A stretch of DNA of 64,000 nt from Streptomyces lydicus (GCF_000717345.1 NZ_JNZA01000024.1:1-64000); one strand, 5' to 3'; positions 29,401 through 37,946 are shown, counted from the first letter of the stretch. The notes: generated from the sequence alone by a model not told the origin. Numbers and translations: made by a program.

Positions 29401-29580
29401 GCCGGGCATGCCGTTCGCGGTCGGGGGGCCTTCGTAGAAGACCCACTCGGGCCGGCCCTCGGACTGCTGGAGGGTACGGGCGAAGACCTTCTGCTCCTGC
29501 CAGAAATCGAGCACCGCGTGCTCGAGGGCGGGGAGGTCTACCTGGGCGGGTACCTGGCGGTACCGGGGCTGATCGGTCAT
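26419..29580 (-). CDS. ileS: Isoleucyl-tRNA synthetase with GAHH signature
   Basis: A 1053-residue class I aminoacyl-tRNA synthetase. It shows the N-terminal Rossmann core, an editing domain (LLIWTTTPWTLVSNTAAAAHPD), the KMSKS equivalent DGRKMSKHLGN at about residue 600 and an anticodon-binding/C-terminal domain. The sequence class is the eukaryote-like IleRS2 type found in actinobacteria. The HIGH signature is altered: residues 60-63 read GAHH, with positions one and three exchanged relative to HxGH. The ATG at 29580 follows GGAGGAAG and is the start that the T-box leader would control; upstream in-frame ATGs lie inside the leader. Confidence 0.96.
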   Translation of the reverse strand: MTDQPRYRQVPAQVDLPALEHAVLDFWQEQKVFARTLQQSEGRPEWVFYEGPPTANGMPGAHHIEARVFKDVFPRFRTMQGYHVDRKAGWDCHGLPVELAVEKELGFNGKKDIEAYGIAEFNAKCRESVTRHTDAFAELTTRMGYWTDLDAPYRTMDPDYIESVWWSLKEIFNKGLLVQDHRVAPWCPRCGTGLSDHELAQGYETVVDPSVFVRLPLTSGPLAGEASLLIWTTTPWTLVSNTAAAAHPDVTYVVATDGTEKLVVAEPLLEKALGEGWQPTGQSFTGREMERWAYERPFSLVELEGANFVVNAEYVTTDDGTGLVHQAPAFGEDDLKTCKAYGLPVVNPVRPDGTFEEQLPLVGGQFFKKADEALVADLDARGLLFRHIAYEHSYPHCWRCHTALLYYAQPSWYIRTTAVKDALLRENENTNWYPESVKHGRFGDWLNNNIDWALSRNRYWGTPLPIWRCEEDHLTCVGSLTELSDLTGTDQSGLDPHRPYIDDVTFTCSHEGCSRTAVRVPEVIDAWYDSGSMPFAQWGYPHRNKELFEKRYPAQFISEAIDQTRGWFYTLMAVGTLVFDKSSYENVVCLGHILAEDGRKMSKHLGNTLQPIPLMDQHGADAVRWFMAAGGSPWSARRVGHSTIQEVVRKTLLTYWNTVAFQALYARTSDWAPSAADPAPADRPLLDRWLLGELNTLVEQVTESLEGFDTQRAGKVLSAFVDDLSNWYVRRSRRRFWQGDPAALRTLHEVIETVTRLMAPLTPFITERVWQDLVVPVTPDAPASVHLAGWPVADKAAIDPALSAQMLLVRRLVELGRATRAESGVKTRQPLSRALVAAHGFADLTEDLRAQIAEELNVSSLASLAESSSGQGGGGSLVDTTAKANFRALGKRFGKGVQAVAKAVAAADAAALSLALREGTASVEVDGETVTLAPDEVIITETPREGWSVASDAGATVALDLEITPELRRAGLARDAIRLIQEARKNSGLDVADRIALRWQSTDEEVRTALTDHTGLISDEVLATDFAPGEADDSYGSAFADETLALTFRLRKA

Positions 29581-29907
29581 CGGGGGCTTCCTCCGGCGGA
29601 CACCTGCTGCGTTCTCCGTCCGGAGGGACGAGAGCCTCGGCTCCCGCGGTACCACCCTCCTTGGCGGTGCGCACCGCACCGCCCCCTCATTGGGGTCGCG
29701 CTGCCGGTTCTACTCGCCTTGGGTGGCCCGGGGGCCGTGGGCGGAGCCCACTGTCCAAGCCCGTGGGCGGAGCCCACTGTCCAAAACTTTCTTCCGGCGG
29801 CTCCGGGCTGATCTTCACGTCGCGCACACCCCCGGGCTTCCACCGTCCCCGGGTCGCTGCTGGCTGCGTACGGCGCTACTCGTCCCGTCAAAGCCTCTCG
29901 CTGGGCC
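29581..29907 (-). promoter_or_regulatory. T-box riboswitch of ileS (translational type)
   Basis: The - strand carries a perfect T-box consensus AGGGTGGTACCGCG at 29658-29645; its TGGT can pair with the ACCA end of uncharged tRNA-Ile. Upstream, GTGAAGATCAGCC holds the isoleucine specifier ATC (29812-29810) in a typical specifier-loop setting, after an AGTA motif. Downstream, CCTCCGG (29626-29620) is exactly complementary to CCGGAGG (29596-29590), the ileS ribosome site, so the default structure can hide it. No poly-U terminator is seen. This is the layout of actinobacterial ileS T-boxes that control translation rather than termination. Start of the leader is inferred from a -10 at 29914-29909. 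Confidence 0.88.
29735..29786 (-). repeat. Duplicated 26-bp hairpin inside the ileS leader
   Basis: CCGTGGGCGGAGCCCACTG followed by TCCAA occurs at 29735-29758 and again at 29761-29784, period 26. Each copy forms a small hairpin (GTGGGC, loop TCC, GCCCAC on the - strand). The copies lie between the specifier region and the T-box sequence. Confidence 0.75.
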
Positions 29908-29908
29908 C

Positions 29909-29914
29909 AGTGTA
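29909..29914 (-). promoter_or_regulatory. -10 element for the ileS leader
   Basis: TACACT on the - strand, just upstream of the T-box leader. No convincing -35 at 16-18 bases. Position suits a transcript starting near 29902. Confidence 0.4.
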
Positions 29915-30133
29915 CGGGGCCGCACCGACAGCGGCCGACCGTATTTCTGCGCCGCGGGGCCGGAGCGGGCCGGCGGGCGCGCTACCGGGGGCGCCGCGCC
30001 GCCCGGATGACCCGAATGGCCAGCAGCCGGGTGCCCGCCCGCCGGGCGGATTACCGGGCGGACAGCGGGGCACAACCGAGGCAGACCGGACCTCCGGGCC
30101 GGGTGGCAGGACCCGATGGGGCGGTGCGTCCCG

Positions 30134-30162
30134 TTGCCGCGTGCTCTGCGGCGATTTATCGT
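30134..30162 (+). promoter_or_regulatory. Candidate promoter of the DksA-like gene
   Basis: TTGCCG (30134-30139), 17-base spacer, TATCGT (30157-30162), 50 bases before the ATG at 30212. Two palindromes follow, TTCGCGAA (30174-30181) and CACATATGTG (30188-30197), which would lie at the start of the transcript or in the leader. Confidence 0.5.
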
Positions 30163-30211
30163 TCCCGTCACGATTCGCGAACAAAGTCACATATGTGAAG
30201 GGGTCGCGGCC

Positions 30212-30949
30212 ATGGTGGCGAAAAAGACCGCCGCGGAGAAGAGCACGACGCCTGCCGACGAGGCCGTCGCGAAGCAGCCTGCGCCGAGGCACGACGCACC
30301 GAAGAAGGCCGCTCCGAAGAAGGCCGCCGCCAAGAAGACGGCGGCCGGCACGACCACGACCGGGAAGGTCGCGGCCGCGAAGACCACGGCCGGCAGGACA
30401 GCGGCGAAGAAGACCGCGAAGAAGGCTCCGGCCAAGAAGGCCGCGGTGCCCGCTAGGAAGACGGGAGCGCACACGGTGGCGAAGAAGACGGCGGCCGCGA
30501 CGACCGGGGCGCACGGCGAGGACGCGGTGCCGACCGCCCGGACGGCCGCGGCACCGGAGGAGCTGGCGGTACGGCCCGGCGAGGACCCCTGGACGTCCGC
30601 CGAGGTCGCCGAGGCGCGCACCGCGCTGATGGAGGAGACCGTGCGGCTGCGGCTGGAGATCACCACGGCGGAGGACGCCATCGCGGGCCTGATGCGGGAC
30701 TCCGGGGACGGCGCCGGTGACGACGAGGCCGATACCGGCACCAAGAACATCACCCGCGAACACGAGCTGGCGCTCGCCTCCAACGCCCGCGAGATGCTCC
30801 ACCAGACCGAACGGGCCCTCAGCCGGCTGGACGCGGGCACCTACGGGCTGTGCGAGAACTGCGGCAAACCGATCGGCAAGGCGCGGATGCAGGCGTTCCC
30901 CCGGGCGACGTTGTGTGTGGAGTGCAAACAGCAGCAGGAGCGCCGCTGA
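30212..30949 (+). CDS. DksA/TraR-type zinc-finger protein with histone-like tail
   Basis: A 245-residue basic protein. Residues about 1-110 are Lys/Ala/Thr-rich with repeated AKK and APKKA units, like histone H1 tails. Residues about 130-245 form the DksA/TraR region: a helical pair ([39 protein letters not shown]) and a four-cysteine zinc finger, [13 protein letters not shown] to CVEC. DksA-like proteins bind the RNA polymerase secondary channel; whether this one does is unknown, and the tail suggests DNA or nucleoid binding. ATG 30212 is taken over an upstream in-frame ATG because GAAGGGG precedes it and the low-complexity tail begins there; a GTG follows at 30215. Confidence 0.85.
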   Translation: MVAKKTAAEKSTTPADEAVAKQPAPRHDAPKKAAPKKAAAKKTAAGTTTTGKVAAAKTTAGRTAAKKTAKKAPAKKAAVPARKTGAHTVAKKTAAATTGAHGEDAVPTARTAAAPEELAVRPGEDPWTSAEVAEARTALMEETVRLRLEITTAEDAIAGLMRDSGDGAGDDEADTGTKNITREHELALASNAREMLHQTERALSRLDAGTYGLCENCGKPIGKARMQAFPRATLCVECKQQQERR

Positions 30950-31077
30950 GGCCGGTCCGCGGAAGAGGTCGTCGCGGGCGGCACCCGTACCGCCCGCCGC
31001 CGTACGTGTGTGCCGTACTCTCGTGGTTCAGCCAGGCACGGCCTGGCCGTGGACACGACGGGCTGAGGGACTCACAC

Positions 31078-31680
31078 GTGGCAGAGGCGGAGCGCATCAC
31101 CGGTACGCCGGAACCCGAGCCGGGCTCCGGGACGGACCCCGCACCGGGGGCCGAAGGGGGAGGGCCGGCGGAGCCGGAGCAGGGCGCCGGCCGCGGCAAG
31201 CGGCGGATCGCCGCGCTGCTGCTGGTCGCGTTCCTGGTCTACCTCCTCGACCTGGGCAGCAAGCTCCTCGTCGTCGAGAAGCTGGAGCACCACGAGCCCA
31301 TCGAGGTCATCGGGACGCTGCTGCAGTTCAGCGTGATCCGCAACCGCGGGGCCGCGTTCGGCATCGGCGAGGCGCTGACGATCTTCCTGACGATCATCGC
31401 GGCGGCCGTGATCGTGGTGATCGCCCGGATCGCCCGCAAGCTCTACAGCCTGCCCTGGGCCCTCGCCCTCGGCCTGCTGCTCGGCGGCGCCTTCGGCAAC
31501 CTCACCGACCGGATCTTCCGCTCGCCGGGGATCTTCGAGGGCGCGGTGGTCGACTTCATCGCCCCCGCGCACTTCGCGGTCTTCAACCTCGCCGACTCCG
31601 CGATCGTCTGCGGCGGCATCCTGATCGTGATCCTCTCCTTCCGCGGGCTCGACCCCGACGGCACGGTCCACAAGGACTGA
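31078..31680 (+). CDS. lspA: Lipoprotein signal peptidase LspA
   Basis: A 200-residue membrane aspartyl protease that removes signal peptides from diacylglyceryl-prolipoproteins. Four transmembrane helices follow a variable acidic N-terminus of about 38 residues. The conserved boxes are [20 protein letters not shown] (first catalytic Asp) and VFNLADSAI (second catalytic Asp). The GTG at 31078 has GAGGGA eight bases upstream and gives the usual length; the frame stays open far upstream inside the neighbouring gene. Confidence 0.95.
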   Translation: MAEAERITGTPEPEPGSGTDPAPGAEGGGPAEPEQGAGRGKRRIAALLLVAFLVYLLDLGSKLLVVEKLEHHEPIEVIGTLLQFSVIRNRGAAFGIGEALTIFLTIIAAAVIVVIARIARKLYSLPWALALGLLLGGAFGNLTDRIFRSPGIFEGAVVDFIAPAHFAVFNLADSAIVCGGILIVILSFRGLDPDGTVHKD

Positions 31681-31747
31681 CGGGGCGTCGGTCGCCGGCG
31701 CCCGGCCGCCGGGCAGGGCACCACGGTGGGACTGCCATACTCGTGGG

Positions 31748-32689
31748 GTGAGCACCATTCCCGAGATCCGCACCCTGCCCGTACCGGACGGCCTGGAGGG
31801 CGAGCGCGTCGACGCCGCGCTGGCCCGGATGTTCGGCTTCTCCCGTACGAAGGCGGCCGAGCTGGCCGCCGCCGGCAAGGTCCGGGTCGACGGGTCCGAG
31901 GTGATGAAGTCCGAGCGGGTGCACGGCGGTGCCTGGCTGGAAGTCGAGATGCCGCAGGCCGCGCAGCCCGTGGAGATCGTCGCCGAGCCCGTCGAGGGCA
32001 TGGAGATCGTCCATGACGACGACGACATCGTCGTGATCGTCAAGCCGGTCGGCGTCGCCGCGCACCCCAGCCCCGGCTGGACGGGCACGACCGTCATCGG
32101 CGGGCTGGCCGCGGCCGGCTACCGCATCTCCACCTCCGGCGCCGCCGAGCGCCAGGGCATTGTGCACCGCCTCGACGTCGGCACCTCGGGCCTGATGGTC
32201 GTCGCCAAGTCCGAGCGGGCGTACACGTCGCTGAAGCGGCAGTTCAAGGAGCGCGTCCCCGACAAGCGCTACCACGCCCTGGTGCAGGGCCACCCGGACC
32301 CGATGAGCGGCACCATCGACGCGCCCATCGGCCGGCACCCGCAGCACGACTACAAGTGGGCGGTCACCGCCGAGGGCAAGGCGTCGGTCACGCACTACGA
32401 CCTGATCGAGGCGTTCCGCGCGGCCAGCCTGCTCGACATCAAGCTGGAGACCGGGCGCACCCACCAGATCCGGGTGCACATGGCCGCCCACCGCCACCCC
32501 TGCGTCGGTGACCTGACCTACGGCGCGGACCCCACCCTCGCCAAGCGGCTGGGCGTCGGCCGGCAGTGGCTGCACGCGGTCCGGCTGGGCTTCGAGCACC
32601 CCTCCGACGGCAGCTGGGTCGAGTTCGAGAGCGGCTACCCGGCCGATCTGCAGCAGGCCCTGGACACCGTGCGGGACGAGAGCAGCTGA
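31748..32689 (+). CDS. rluD: RluA/RluD-family 23S rRNA pseudouridine synthase
   Basis: A 313-residue RNA-modifying enzyme. An N-terminal S4 RNA-binding domain ([32 protein letters not shown]) precedes the RluA catalytic domain with [15 protein letters not shown] (catalytic Asp in RLD) and [13 protein letters not shown]. RluD-type enzymes modify helix 69 of 23S rRNA; the exact target here is inferred from family and the lspA-rluD pairing. A -10-like CATACT ends six bases before the GTG, so the gene may also have a leaderless transcript of its own. Confidence 0.9.
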   Translation: MSTIPEIRTLPVPDGLEGERVDAALARMFGFSRTKAAELAAAGKVRVDGSEVMKSERVHGGAWLEVEMPQAAQPVEIVAEPVEGMEIVHDDDDIVVIVKPVGVAAHPSPGWTGTTVIGGLAAAGYRISTSGAAERQGIVHRLDVGTSGLMVVAKSERAYTSLKRQFKERVPDKRYHALVQGHPDPMSGTIDAPIGRHPQHDYKWAVTAEGKASVTHYDLIEAFRAASLLDIKLETGRTHQIRVHMAAHRHPCVGDLTYGADPTLAKRLGVGRQWLHAVRLGFEHPSDGSWVEFESGYPADLQQALDTVRDESS

Positions 32690-32791
32690 CGCGGCGGGTA
32701 TCACGCAGGGGCCGGCACCGCGGGCAACCGCCGGTGTCGTGGCACGCTGGGGGCGGCAAGTGATCGAATCCGACCCCGGAGCGTAGCCACC

Positions 32792-34390
32792 GTGGACCAG
32801 CTGGCTCTGATCTTCGTCCTGTTGCTCGGAGCCGTGGTCATGGTTCCGGTCGGCGACCGGCTGGGACTTCCGTCACCCGTGCTGATGACCCTCGGCGGGG
32901 CCGTCCTGGCACTGCTGCCGTTCGTGCCCAACGTCGAGGTGCCGCCCGAGTTCATCCTGCCGGTGGTGCTGCCGCCGCTGCTCTACGCGGCCGTGCAGCG
33001 CACCTCCTGGCGGCAGTTCACCGCCAACCTCCGGCCTATCTTCCTGCTCGCCGTGGCCCTGGTCTTCGCCACCACCGCCGCGGTCGCCGCCGTCGCGCAG
33101 GCGGTGGTGCCCGGGTTGCCGGTGGCTGCCGCGGTGGTGCTCGGCGCGCTGGTCGCCCCGCCCGACCCGGTGGCCGCGACCGCCGTCGCCGGCAAGCTCG
33201 GGCTGCCCCGCCGGATGGTGTCGATCCTGGAGGGCGAGGGGCTGTTCAACGACGTCACCGCCATCGTGCTGTACCACGTGGCGCTCACCGCGGCGGTCAG
33301 CGGAACGTTCTCGGTGCCCGGGGCGGTCGGCTCGCTGGTGCTCTCCGCCGTGGTCGCCATAGCGGTCGGCCTGCTGCTGGGCTGGGTCACCAACAAGCTG
33401 ATGGGGCTGCTCGGCGACCCGACGCTGCAGATCGGCCTGACGCTGCTGGTGCCGTTCGTCGCCTACGTCCTGGCCGAGAACTTCCGGGGATCCGGCGTGC
33501 TCGCGGTGCTGACCTGCGCGCTGTTCCTGGCCGAGTACGCGGTCGATCCGGACGATGTGATGGGGCGGCTCGCCGGCTACACCTTCTGGGAGGTCGTCGA
33601 CACCCTCGTCACCGGTGTCGCCTTCGGGCTGATCGGTCTGGAGCTGCACAACATCTTCGGGGCGGCCTCGCACCGTTGGGGCCAGCTGCTCGGCGCCGGC
33701 GCCGCCGTCGTCGGGGTGGTCGTCGGCGTCCGCCTGCTGTGGCTGCTGCCCGCCGCCTGGCTGGCCAAGCGGATGCACAAGCTCCGCGACTACGACGAGG
33801 AGATCCCGATGAGCTGGCGGGAGACCCTCATCATGTGGTGGTCGGGGATGCGCGGGGTGGCCTCGGTGGCACTGGCCCTGGCCATCCCGTACGCGATCGA
33901 CGGCGGCAACGACTTCCCGGCCCGCGACGACATCCTCTTCATCGCCTTCGCGGTGGTGCTCAGCACCCTCCTCATCCAGGGCCTCACCCTGCCCTGGCTG
34001 GTGCGCAAACTGCGGGTCCGGGCCGACACCGATGCCGTCGACGCGCTGGAGCGGGAGCTGGCGCTGCGGGTGATCAAGGCGTCCAAGCGGCGGCTGAAGG
34101 AGATCCTGGAGGTCGAGGAGCTGCCCGACGAGGTCAGCGAGCAGCTGGCGCGGCGCGCGCACGACATCGGTGCCCGGATCGCGCCGGAGATCGTCGACGA
34201 CGAGCGCCGGGAACTCTTCGAGAAGCGGATCTCCCGGCTCAAGAAGGTGCAGCGCATCCAGAACGAGATGCTCTCCGCCGCCCGGCACGAGGTGCTGGCG
34301 GCGCGCAGCGAGCCCGGGGTGGACCCGGAGGTCGTGGACCGGGTGCTGCGCCATCTGGACGTGCGCAGCCTGCGGGGCGGCGTGCCGTAG
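32792..34390 (+). CDS. CPA1-family Na+/H+ antiporter
   Basis: A 532-residue membrane protein with about twelve transmembrane helices. The ion-binding core shows the CPA1 signatures LGALVAPPDPVAATAVAGKLGLP and ILEGEGLFNDVTAIVLY (conserved Asp/Glu/Asn), and the MRGVASVALALAIP segment near the end of the membrane part. A charged cytoplasmic tail of about 120 residues follows, with coiled-coil character (ERELALRVIKASKRRLKEI). It exports Na+ (or K+) in exchange for protons. GTG start; there is no strong ribosome site. Confidence 0.9.
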   Translation: MDQLALIFVLLLGAVVMVPVGDRLGLPSPVLMTLGGAVLALLPFVPNVEVPPEFILPVVLPPLLYAAVQRTSWRQFTANLRPIFLLAVALVFATTAAVAAVAQAVVPGLPVAAAVVLGALVAPPDPVAATAVAGKLGLPRRMVSILEGEGLFNDVTAIVLYHVALTAAVSGTFSVPGAVGSLVLSAVVAIAVGLLLGWVTNKLMGLLGDPTLQIGLTLLVPFVAYVLAENFRGSGVLAVLTCALFLAEYAVDPDDVMGRLAGYTFWEVVDTLVTGVAFGLIGLELHNIFGAASHRWGQLLGAGAAVVGVVVGVRLLWLLPAAWLAKRMHKLRDYDEEIPMSWRETLIMWWSGMRGVASVALALAIPYAIDGGNDFPARDDILFIAFAVVLSTLLIQGLTLPWLVRKLRVRADTDAVDALERELALRVIKASKRRLKEILEVEELPDEVSEQLARRAHDIGARIAPEIVDDERRELFEKRISRLKKVQRIQNEMLSAARHEVLAARSEPGVDPEVVDRVLRHLDVRSLRGGVP

Positions 34391-34404
34391 TCCTCCCGGG
34401 GCGC

Positions 34405-34444
34405 CCGGCCGCCCCGGCGGCACGCGCCTGCCGGGTGCGGCCGG
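34405..34444. terminator. GC hairpin between convergent genes
   Basis: CCGGCCGC (34405-34412) pairs with GCGGCCGG (34437-34444), with further partial pairing inside (CCCGGC with GCCGGG). It fills the short gap between the antiporter and the convergent MscS gene. Confidence 0.5.
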
Positions 34445-35515
34445 TCAGCGCTCCGGCAGCTCCCCGACGCGGTCCTGCGGCGCCGGCGCGGTGCTGATCC
34501 GCGGCAGCGCGTAGGCGTGCTCGGTCCGCAGCCATTCGAGCATCTGCTCGCGGACCGTGCAGCGCACCGTCCATATGGCGTCCGAGTCCCGCGCGGTGAC
34601 CAGCGCCCGCACCACGACCGTGGTGGGCGTGGTGTCGGTGACCACCAGGCTCCAGGACCTGCCGTCCCACTCCGGGCACTCCTGAAGGATCTCCAGCAGC
34701 CGCTGCCGCATCTTCTCCACCGGCGCGCTGTGGTCGAGGTGGAACAGCACCGTGCCGGTCATCTGCGCGCCGCCGCGCGACCAGTTCTCGAACGGCTTGC
34801 CGGTGAAGTACGACACCGGCATGGTGATCCGCCGCTCGTCCCACGTCCGTACGGTCAGGAACGTCAGGGTGATCTCCTCGACGGTGCCCCATTCGCCGTC
34901 CACCACGACCGTGTCGCCGATGCGGACCATGTCGCCGAAGGCGATCTGCAGCCCGGCGAAGAGGTTGCCGAGGGTGGACTGGGCGGCGATACCGGCGACG
35001 ATGCCCAGCAGTCCGGCGGACGCCAGCACGGACGTGCCGAACGCCTGCATCTCCGGGAACGTCAGCAGCATCGAGGCCGCCGCGACGACGATCACCACGG
35101 CCGTGACCACCCGCTGGATCAGCGTCACCTGGGTGCGCACCCGCCGCACCCGTGCGATGTCCCGGGCGCTCGCCGCGTAGCGCGAGTACGACGACTCGAC
35201 GATCGCCGCCGCGGCGCGCACCACCAGCCAGGCGGTGGCCGCGATCAGCACCAGCGTCAGCACCTGGCCGATCCCCGCCGCGTGCTCCTTCGCCACCGTC
35301 AGCCCGCTCTGGTCGTAGGAACCGCGCAGCAGGGCCGCGCAGAGCACCACCTGAAGCGGTATCCGGCAGCGCCGCAGCAGCCCCCACAGCGGGGTCTCGG
35401 GGTGGGCGGTGTCGATCCGGCGCAGCGCCCGGTCTGCGAGCCAGACCAGGACGAGGGTGAGCAGGATCGAGCCGCCGATGACGGCGATCGGTCGCAGCAC
35501 GTCCTCCACGGACAC
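34445..35515 (-). CDS. MscS-family small-conductance mechanosensitive channel
   Basis: A 356-residue membrane protein. About four hydrophobic helices precede the MscS core: the pore-lining helix with TSVLASAGLLGIVAGIAAQSTLGNLFAGLQIAF, then the beta domain (GDMVRIGDTVVVDGEWGTVEEITL, RRITMPVSYFTGKPFENWSR) and a C-terminal alpha/beta domain. It releases solutes on hypo-osmotic shock. GTG at 35515 is chosen over an upstream ATG because GAGGAGG lies seven bases before it; the upstream start would cross the divergent promoter region. Confidence 0.92.
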   Translation of the reverse strand: MSVEDVLRPIAVIGGSILLTLVLVWLADRALRRIDTAHPETPLWGLLRRCRIPLQVVLCAALLRGSYDQSGLTVAKEHAAGIGQVLTLVLIAATAWLVVRAAAAIVESSYSRYAASARDIARVRRVRTQVTLIQRVVTAVVIVVAAASMLLTFPEMQAFGTSVLASAGLLGIVAGIAAQSTLGNLFAGLQIAFGDMVRIGDTVVVDGEWGTVEEITLTFLTVRTWDERRITMPVSYFTGKPFENWSRGGAQMTGTVLFHLDHSAPVEKMRQRLLEILQECPEWDGRSWSLVVTDTTPTTVVVRALVTARDSDAIWTVRCTVREQMLEWLRTEHAYALPRISTAPAPQDRVGELPER

Positions 35516-35619
35516 GGGAATCCTCCTCGGATGGGATGCACTCTGGTGTGCTGGTACCCGGTCCCACCGACCGTAACTGGCACGATGGGTCACAACGATC
35601 CGAACCAGGGAGTGATGCA

Positions 35620-36225
35620 GTGCCGGCCTCCGCCGAGCCCGCGACCAGCGGGCCCTTGACGATTGTGCTGTTCCATTCGGTGTGCGGGCTGCGCCCCGCG
35701 GTGCACGCCGCGGCGGACCGGCTGCGTGCCGCGGGACACGAGGTGATCGTCCCCGACCTGTTCGACGGCCGGACCGCCGGATCGGTGCCGGACGGGATCC
35801 TGATCAAGGACGAGATCGGCAAGGAGGAGCTGCTCAAGCGCGCCGTCACGGCCGTCGCACCGTACTCGGACCGCGGGGTGGTCTACGCCGGTTTCTCCTT
35901 CGGCGGCTCGGTCGCCCAGACCCTCGCGCTGAGCGACGAGAAGACCCGCGGGCTGCTCCTGCTGCACGGCACCTCCGACATCGCCGAGGGCGCGGTCGCC
36001 GAGGACCTGCCGGTGCAGCTGCACGTCGCCGACCCGGACCCGTACGAGCCGCACGACTGGCTGAACGCCTGGTACCTCCAGATGCGCCGGGCCGGCGCGG
36101 ACGTAGAGGTGTTCCGCTACGCCGGCGCCGGCCATCTCTTCACCGACCCGGATCTGCCGGACCACGACGCCGAGGCGGCGGAGAGCGCCTGGAAGGTGGC
36201 CCTGGGGTTCCTGGCCGAGCTCTGA
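35620..36225 (+). CDS. Dienelactone hydrolase-family protein
   Basis: A 201-residue alpha/beta hydrolase. The nucleophile elbow reads GFSFGGS, so the nucleophile would be Ser, where classical dienelactone hydrolases have Cys (GxCxGG). A terminal His in AGHLFTDPD and an Asp in the HVADPDPYEP region fit the rest of the triad. Substrate unknown. The GTG at 35620 has AGGGAG eight bases upstream and the hydrolase fold begins soon after (LTIVLFHSVCGL). Divergent from the MscS gene. Confidence 0.85.
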   Translation: MPASAEPATSGPLTIVLFHSVCGLRPAVHAAADRLRAAGHEVIVPDLFDGRTAGSVPDGILIKDEIGKEELLKRAVTAVAPYSDRGVVYAGFSFGGSVAQTLALSDEKTRGLLLLHGTSDIAEGAVAEDLPVQLHVADPDPYEPHDWLNAWYLQMRRAGADVEVFRYAGAGHLFTDPDLPDHDAEAAESAWKVALGFLAEL

Positions 36226-36227
36226 GC

Positions 36228-36282
36228 GCCGGGCCGGCGCCCGCCGCCCGGCGACCCGGGGCCGGGCGGCCGCCGGCCCGGC
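36228..36282. terminator. Long nested hairpin, bidirectional terminator
   Basis: GCCGGGCCGGCG (36228-36239) pairs with 36271-36282, and directly inside it GCCGCCCGGC (36243-36252) pairs with 36261-36270. The two stacked stems give about 22 bp. They separate the hydrolase (+) from phoD (-). Confidence 0.75.
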
Positions 36283-36302
36283 ATGATCCGAAAGAAAACG
36301 GC

Positions 36303-37946
36303 CTAGACGACCGGCCCGTCCGCCCGCTCCACCTGCCGGCTGCCGGTCAGGGTGCGGTACGAGCGCAGGTGCTTGCTGGTGGCGGCGGGGTCGGTCTTGT
36401 CCGAGACGGCGAAGTAGTCCATCTGGGTGCGCGCGGCGGTGACGTCCAGGACGCCGTAGCCGTGCGAGTCCATGTCCAGCCACTTCACGTGCCGGTTGGC
36501 GGCCCGGATGGCGGCGACGCCGACCAGCGAGACCGTGTGCGGGGCGACGTGCAGGAAGTCGTCCACGTTGTCGGAGGTGACGGAGGTGACCACGAACTCC
36601 GTCGCCACCGGCCGGGTGGCGGGGTAGGTCGCCGCCTCCAGGGGCACGTCGTTGGCCCACGCCATGTGGATGTCGCCGGTCAGGAAGACGGTGTTGTCGA
36701 TGCCGCGGTCGCTGAGGTGGCCGAGCAGCTCGCGCCGGTCGTCGGTGTAGCCGTCCCACTGGTCGGTGTTGACCGCCAGGCCCTCCTTGGGGATGCCGAG
36801 GATCTCGGCGAGCGGGCCGAGCAGGTGCGCGGGCACCGAGCCGAAGGCCACCTGCGAGATCATCACCGAGGTGCCGACCAGACGCCAGGCGGTGTCGGAG
36901 CGTTCCAGGCCGGCCTTGAGCCAGTCCAGCTGGGCCCGGCCGGTGATCGTCCGGCTCGGGTCGTCGACCGCGCCGCTGCCCGGCTTCGCCTGCTCGTCGC
37001 GGAACGACCGCAGGTCCAGCAGGTGCAGGTCGGCCAGGGTGCCGAAGCGCAGCCGGCGGTAGGTGGTGCCGGCGATCGACGGGCGCACCGGCATCCACTC
37101 GAAGTACGCCTGCTTGGCCGCGGCCACCCGCGCGGACCAGGAGCCCTCGGTGCCCGGGGTGTGGTTGACCGCGCCGCCCTTCCAGGCGTTGTCGGCGAAC
37201 TCGTGGTCGTCCCAGATGGCGATGACCGGGTGGGTGGCGTGCATGGCCAGGGCGTCCGGGTCGGCCTTGTGGGCGCCGTGCCGGATGCGGTAGTCGGCGA
37301 GGGTGAGCAGTTCGTGGGCGGGGGTGTGCGGGCGGACCACGTACTTGAAGTCCGGGAACTCGCCGGACTTGTACTCGTAGAGGTAGTCGCCGAGGTGCAG
37401 CACCGCGTCCAGCTCGGTACGGGCGGCCAGGTGCCGGTACGCCGAGAAGTAGCCGGACTCCCAGTTGGCGCAGGAGACCACGCCGAAGCGGACGTTGCCG
37501 GCCGCGGTGTCGTGCGCGGGGGCGGTGCGGGTGCGGCCGACGGGGGAGTACCCGCCGCCGGCGGCGAAGCGGTAGTAGTAGGTGGTGGCCGGGCGCAGGC
37601 CGCGGACGTCCGCCTTGACGGTGTGGTCGTGGTCCGCGGAGGCGGTCACCTTGCCGTGTGCGACGACGGTGGTGAAGCCCTTGTCGCCCGCCACCTCCCA
37701 CGTGACCTCGGTGGCAGGTCCGCGGCCGGAGCCCGGGGTGGCCGACGGTGTGGGGGTGACCCGGGTCCACAGCAGGACGCCGTCCGGGAGGGGGTCTCCG
37801 GAGGCGACCCCGTGCTGGAAGAACTGGCCCTGTTCCGTGGCCTGTTGGGCGTGCGCGGCGGTGGCGCCGGCGAACGGCAGGAGGGCGGCGGTGGCGGCTA
37901 CGGCCGTAACGGCGGAGCGGCGTGATATCTGGTCATGAGCGGTCAC
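36303..37946 (-). CDS. phoD: Tat-exported alkaline phosphatase/phosphodiesterase PhoD
   Basis: A 547-residue secreted metallophosphoesterase. The N-terminus is a twin-arginine signal peptide ([28 protein letters not shown]; cleavage likely after AHA). A fibronectin-like N-terminal domain ([21 protein letters not shown]) precedes the PhoD catalytic domain with [39 protein letters not shown] and [12 protein letters not shown], which supply the Fe/Ca ligands. The GTG start has AAGGTGAG upstream. PhoD releases phosphate from diesters such as teichoic acids, and in streptomycetes belongs to the PhoP regulon; a possible PHO box lies just upstream. Confidence 0.94.
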   Translation of the reverse strand: MTAHDQISRRSAVTAVAATAALLPFAGATAAHAQQATEQGQFFQHGVASGDPLPDGVLLWTRVTPTPSATPGSGRGPATEVTWEVAGDKGFTTVVAHGKVTASADHDHTVKADVRGLRPATTYYYRFAAGGGYSPVGRTRTAPAHDTAAGNVRFGVVSCANWESGYFSAYRHLAARTELDAVLHLGDYLYEYKSGEFPDFKYVVRPHTPAHELLTLADYRIRHGAHKADPDALAMHATHPVIAIWDDHEFADNAWKGGAVNHTPGTEGSWSARVAAAKQAYFEWMPVRPSIAGTTYRRLRFGTLADLHLLDLRSFRDEQAKPGSGAVDDPSRTITGRAQLDWLKAGLERSDTAWRLVGTSVMISQVAFGSVPAHLLGPLAEILGIPKEGLAVNTDQWDGYTDDRRELLGHLSDRGIDNTVFLTGDIHMAWANDVPLEAATYPATRPVATEFVVTSVTSDNVDDFLHVAPHTVSLVGVAAIRAANRHVKWLDMDSHGYGVLDVTAARTQMDYFAVSDKTDPAATSKHLRSYRTLTGSRQVERADGPVV

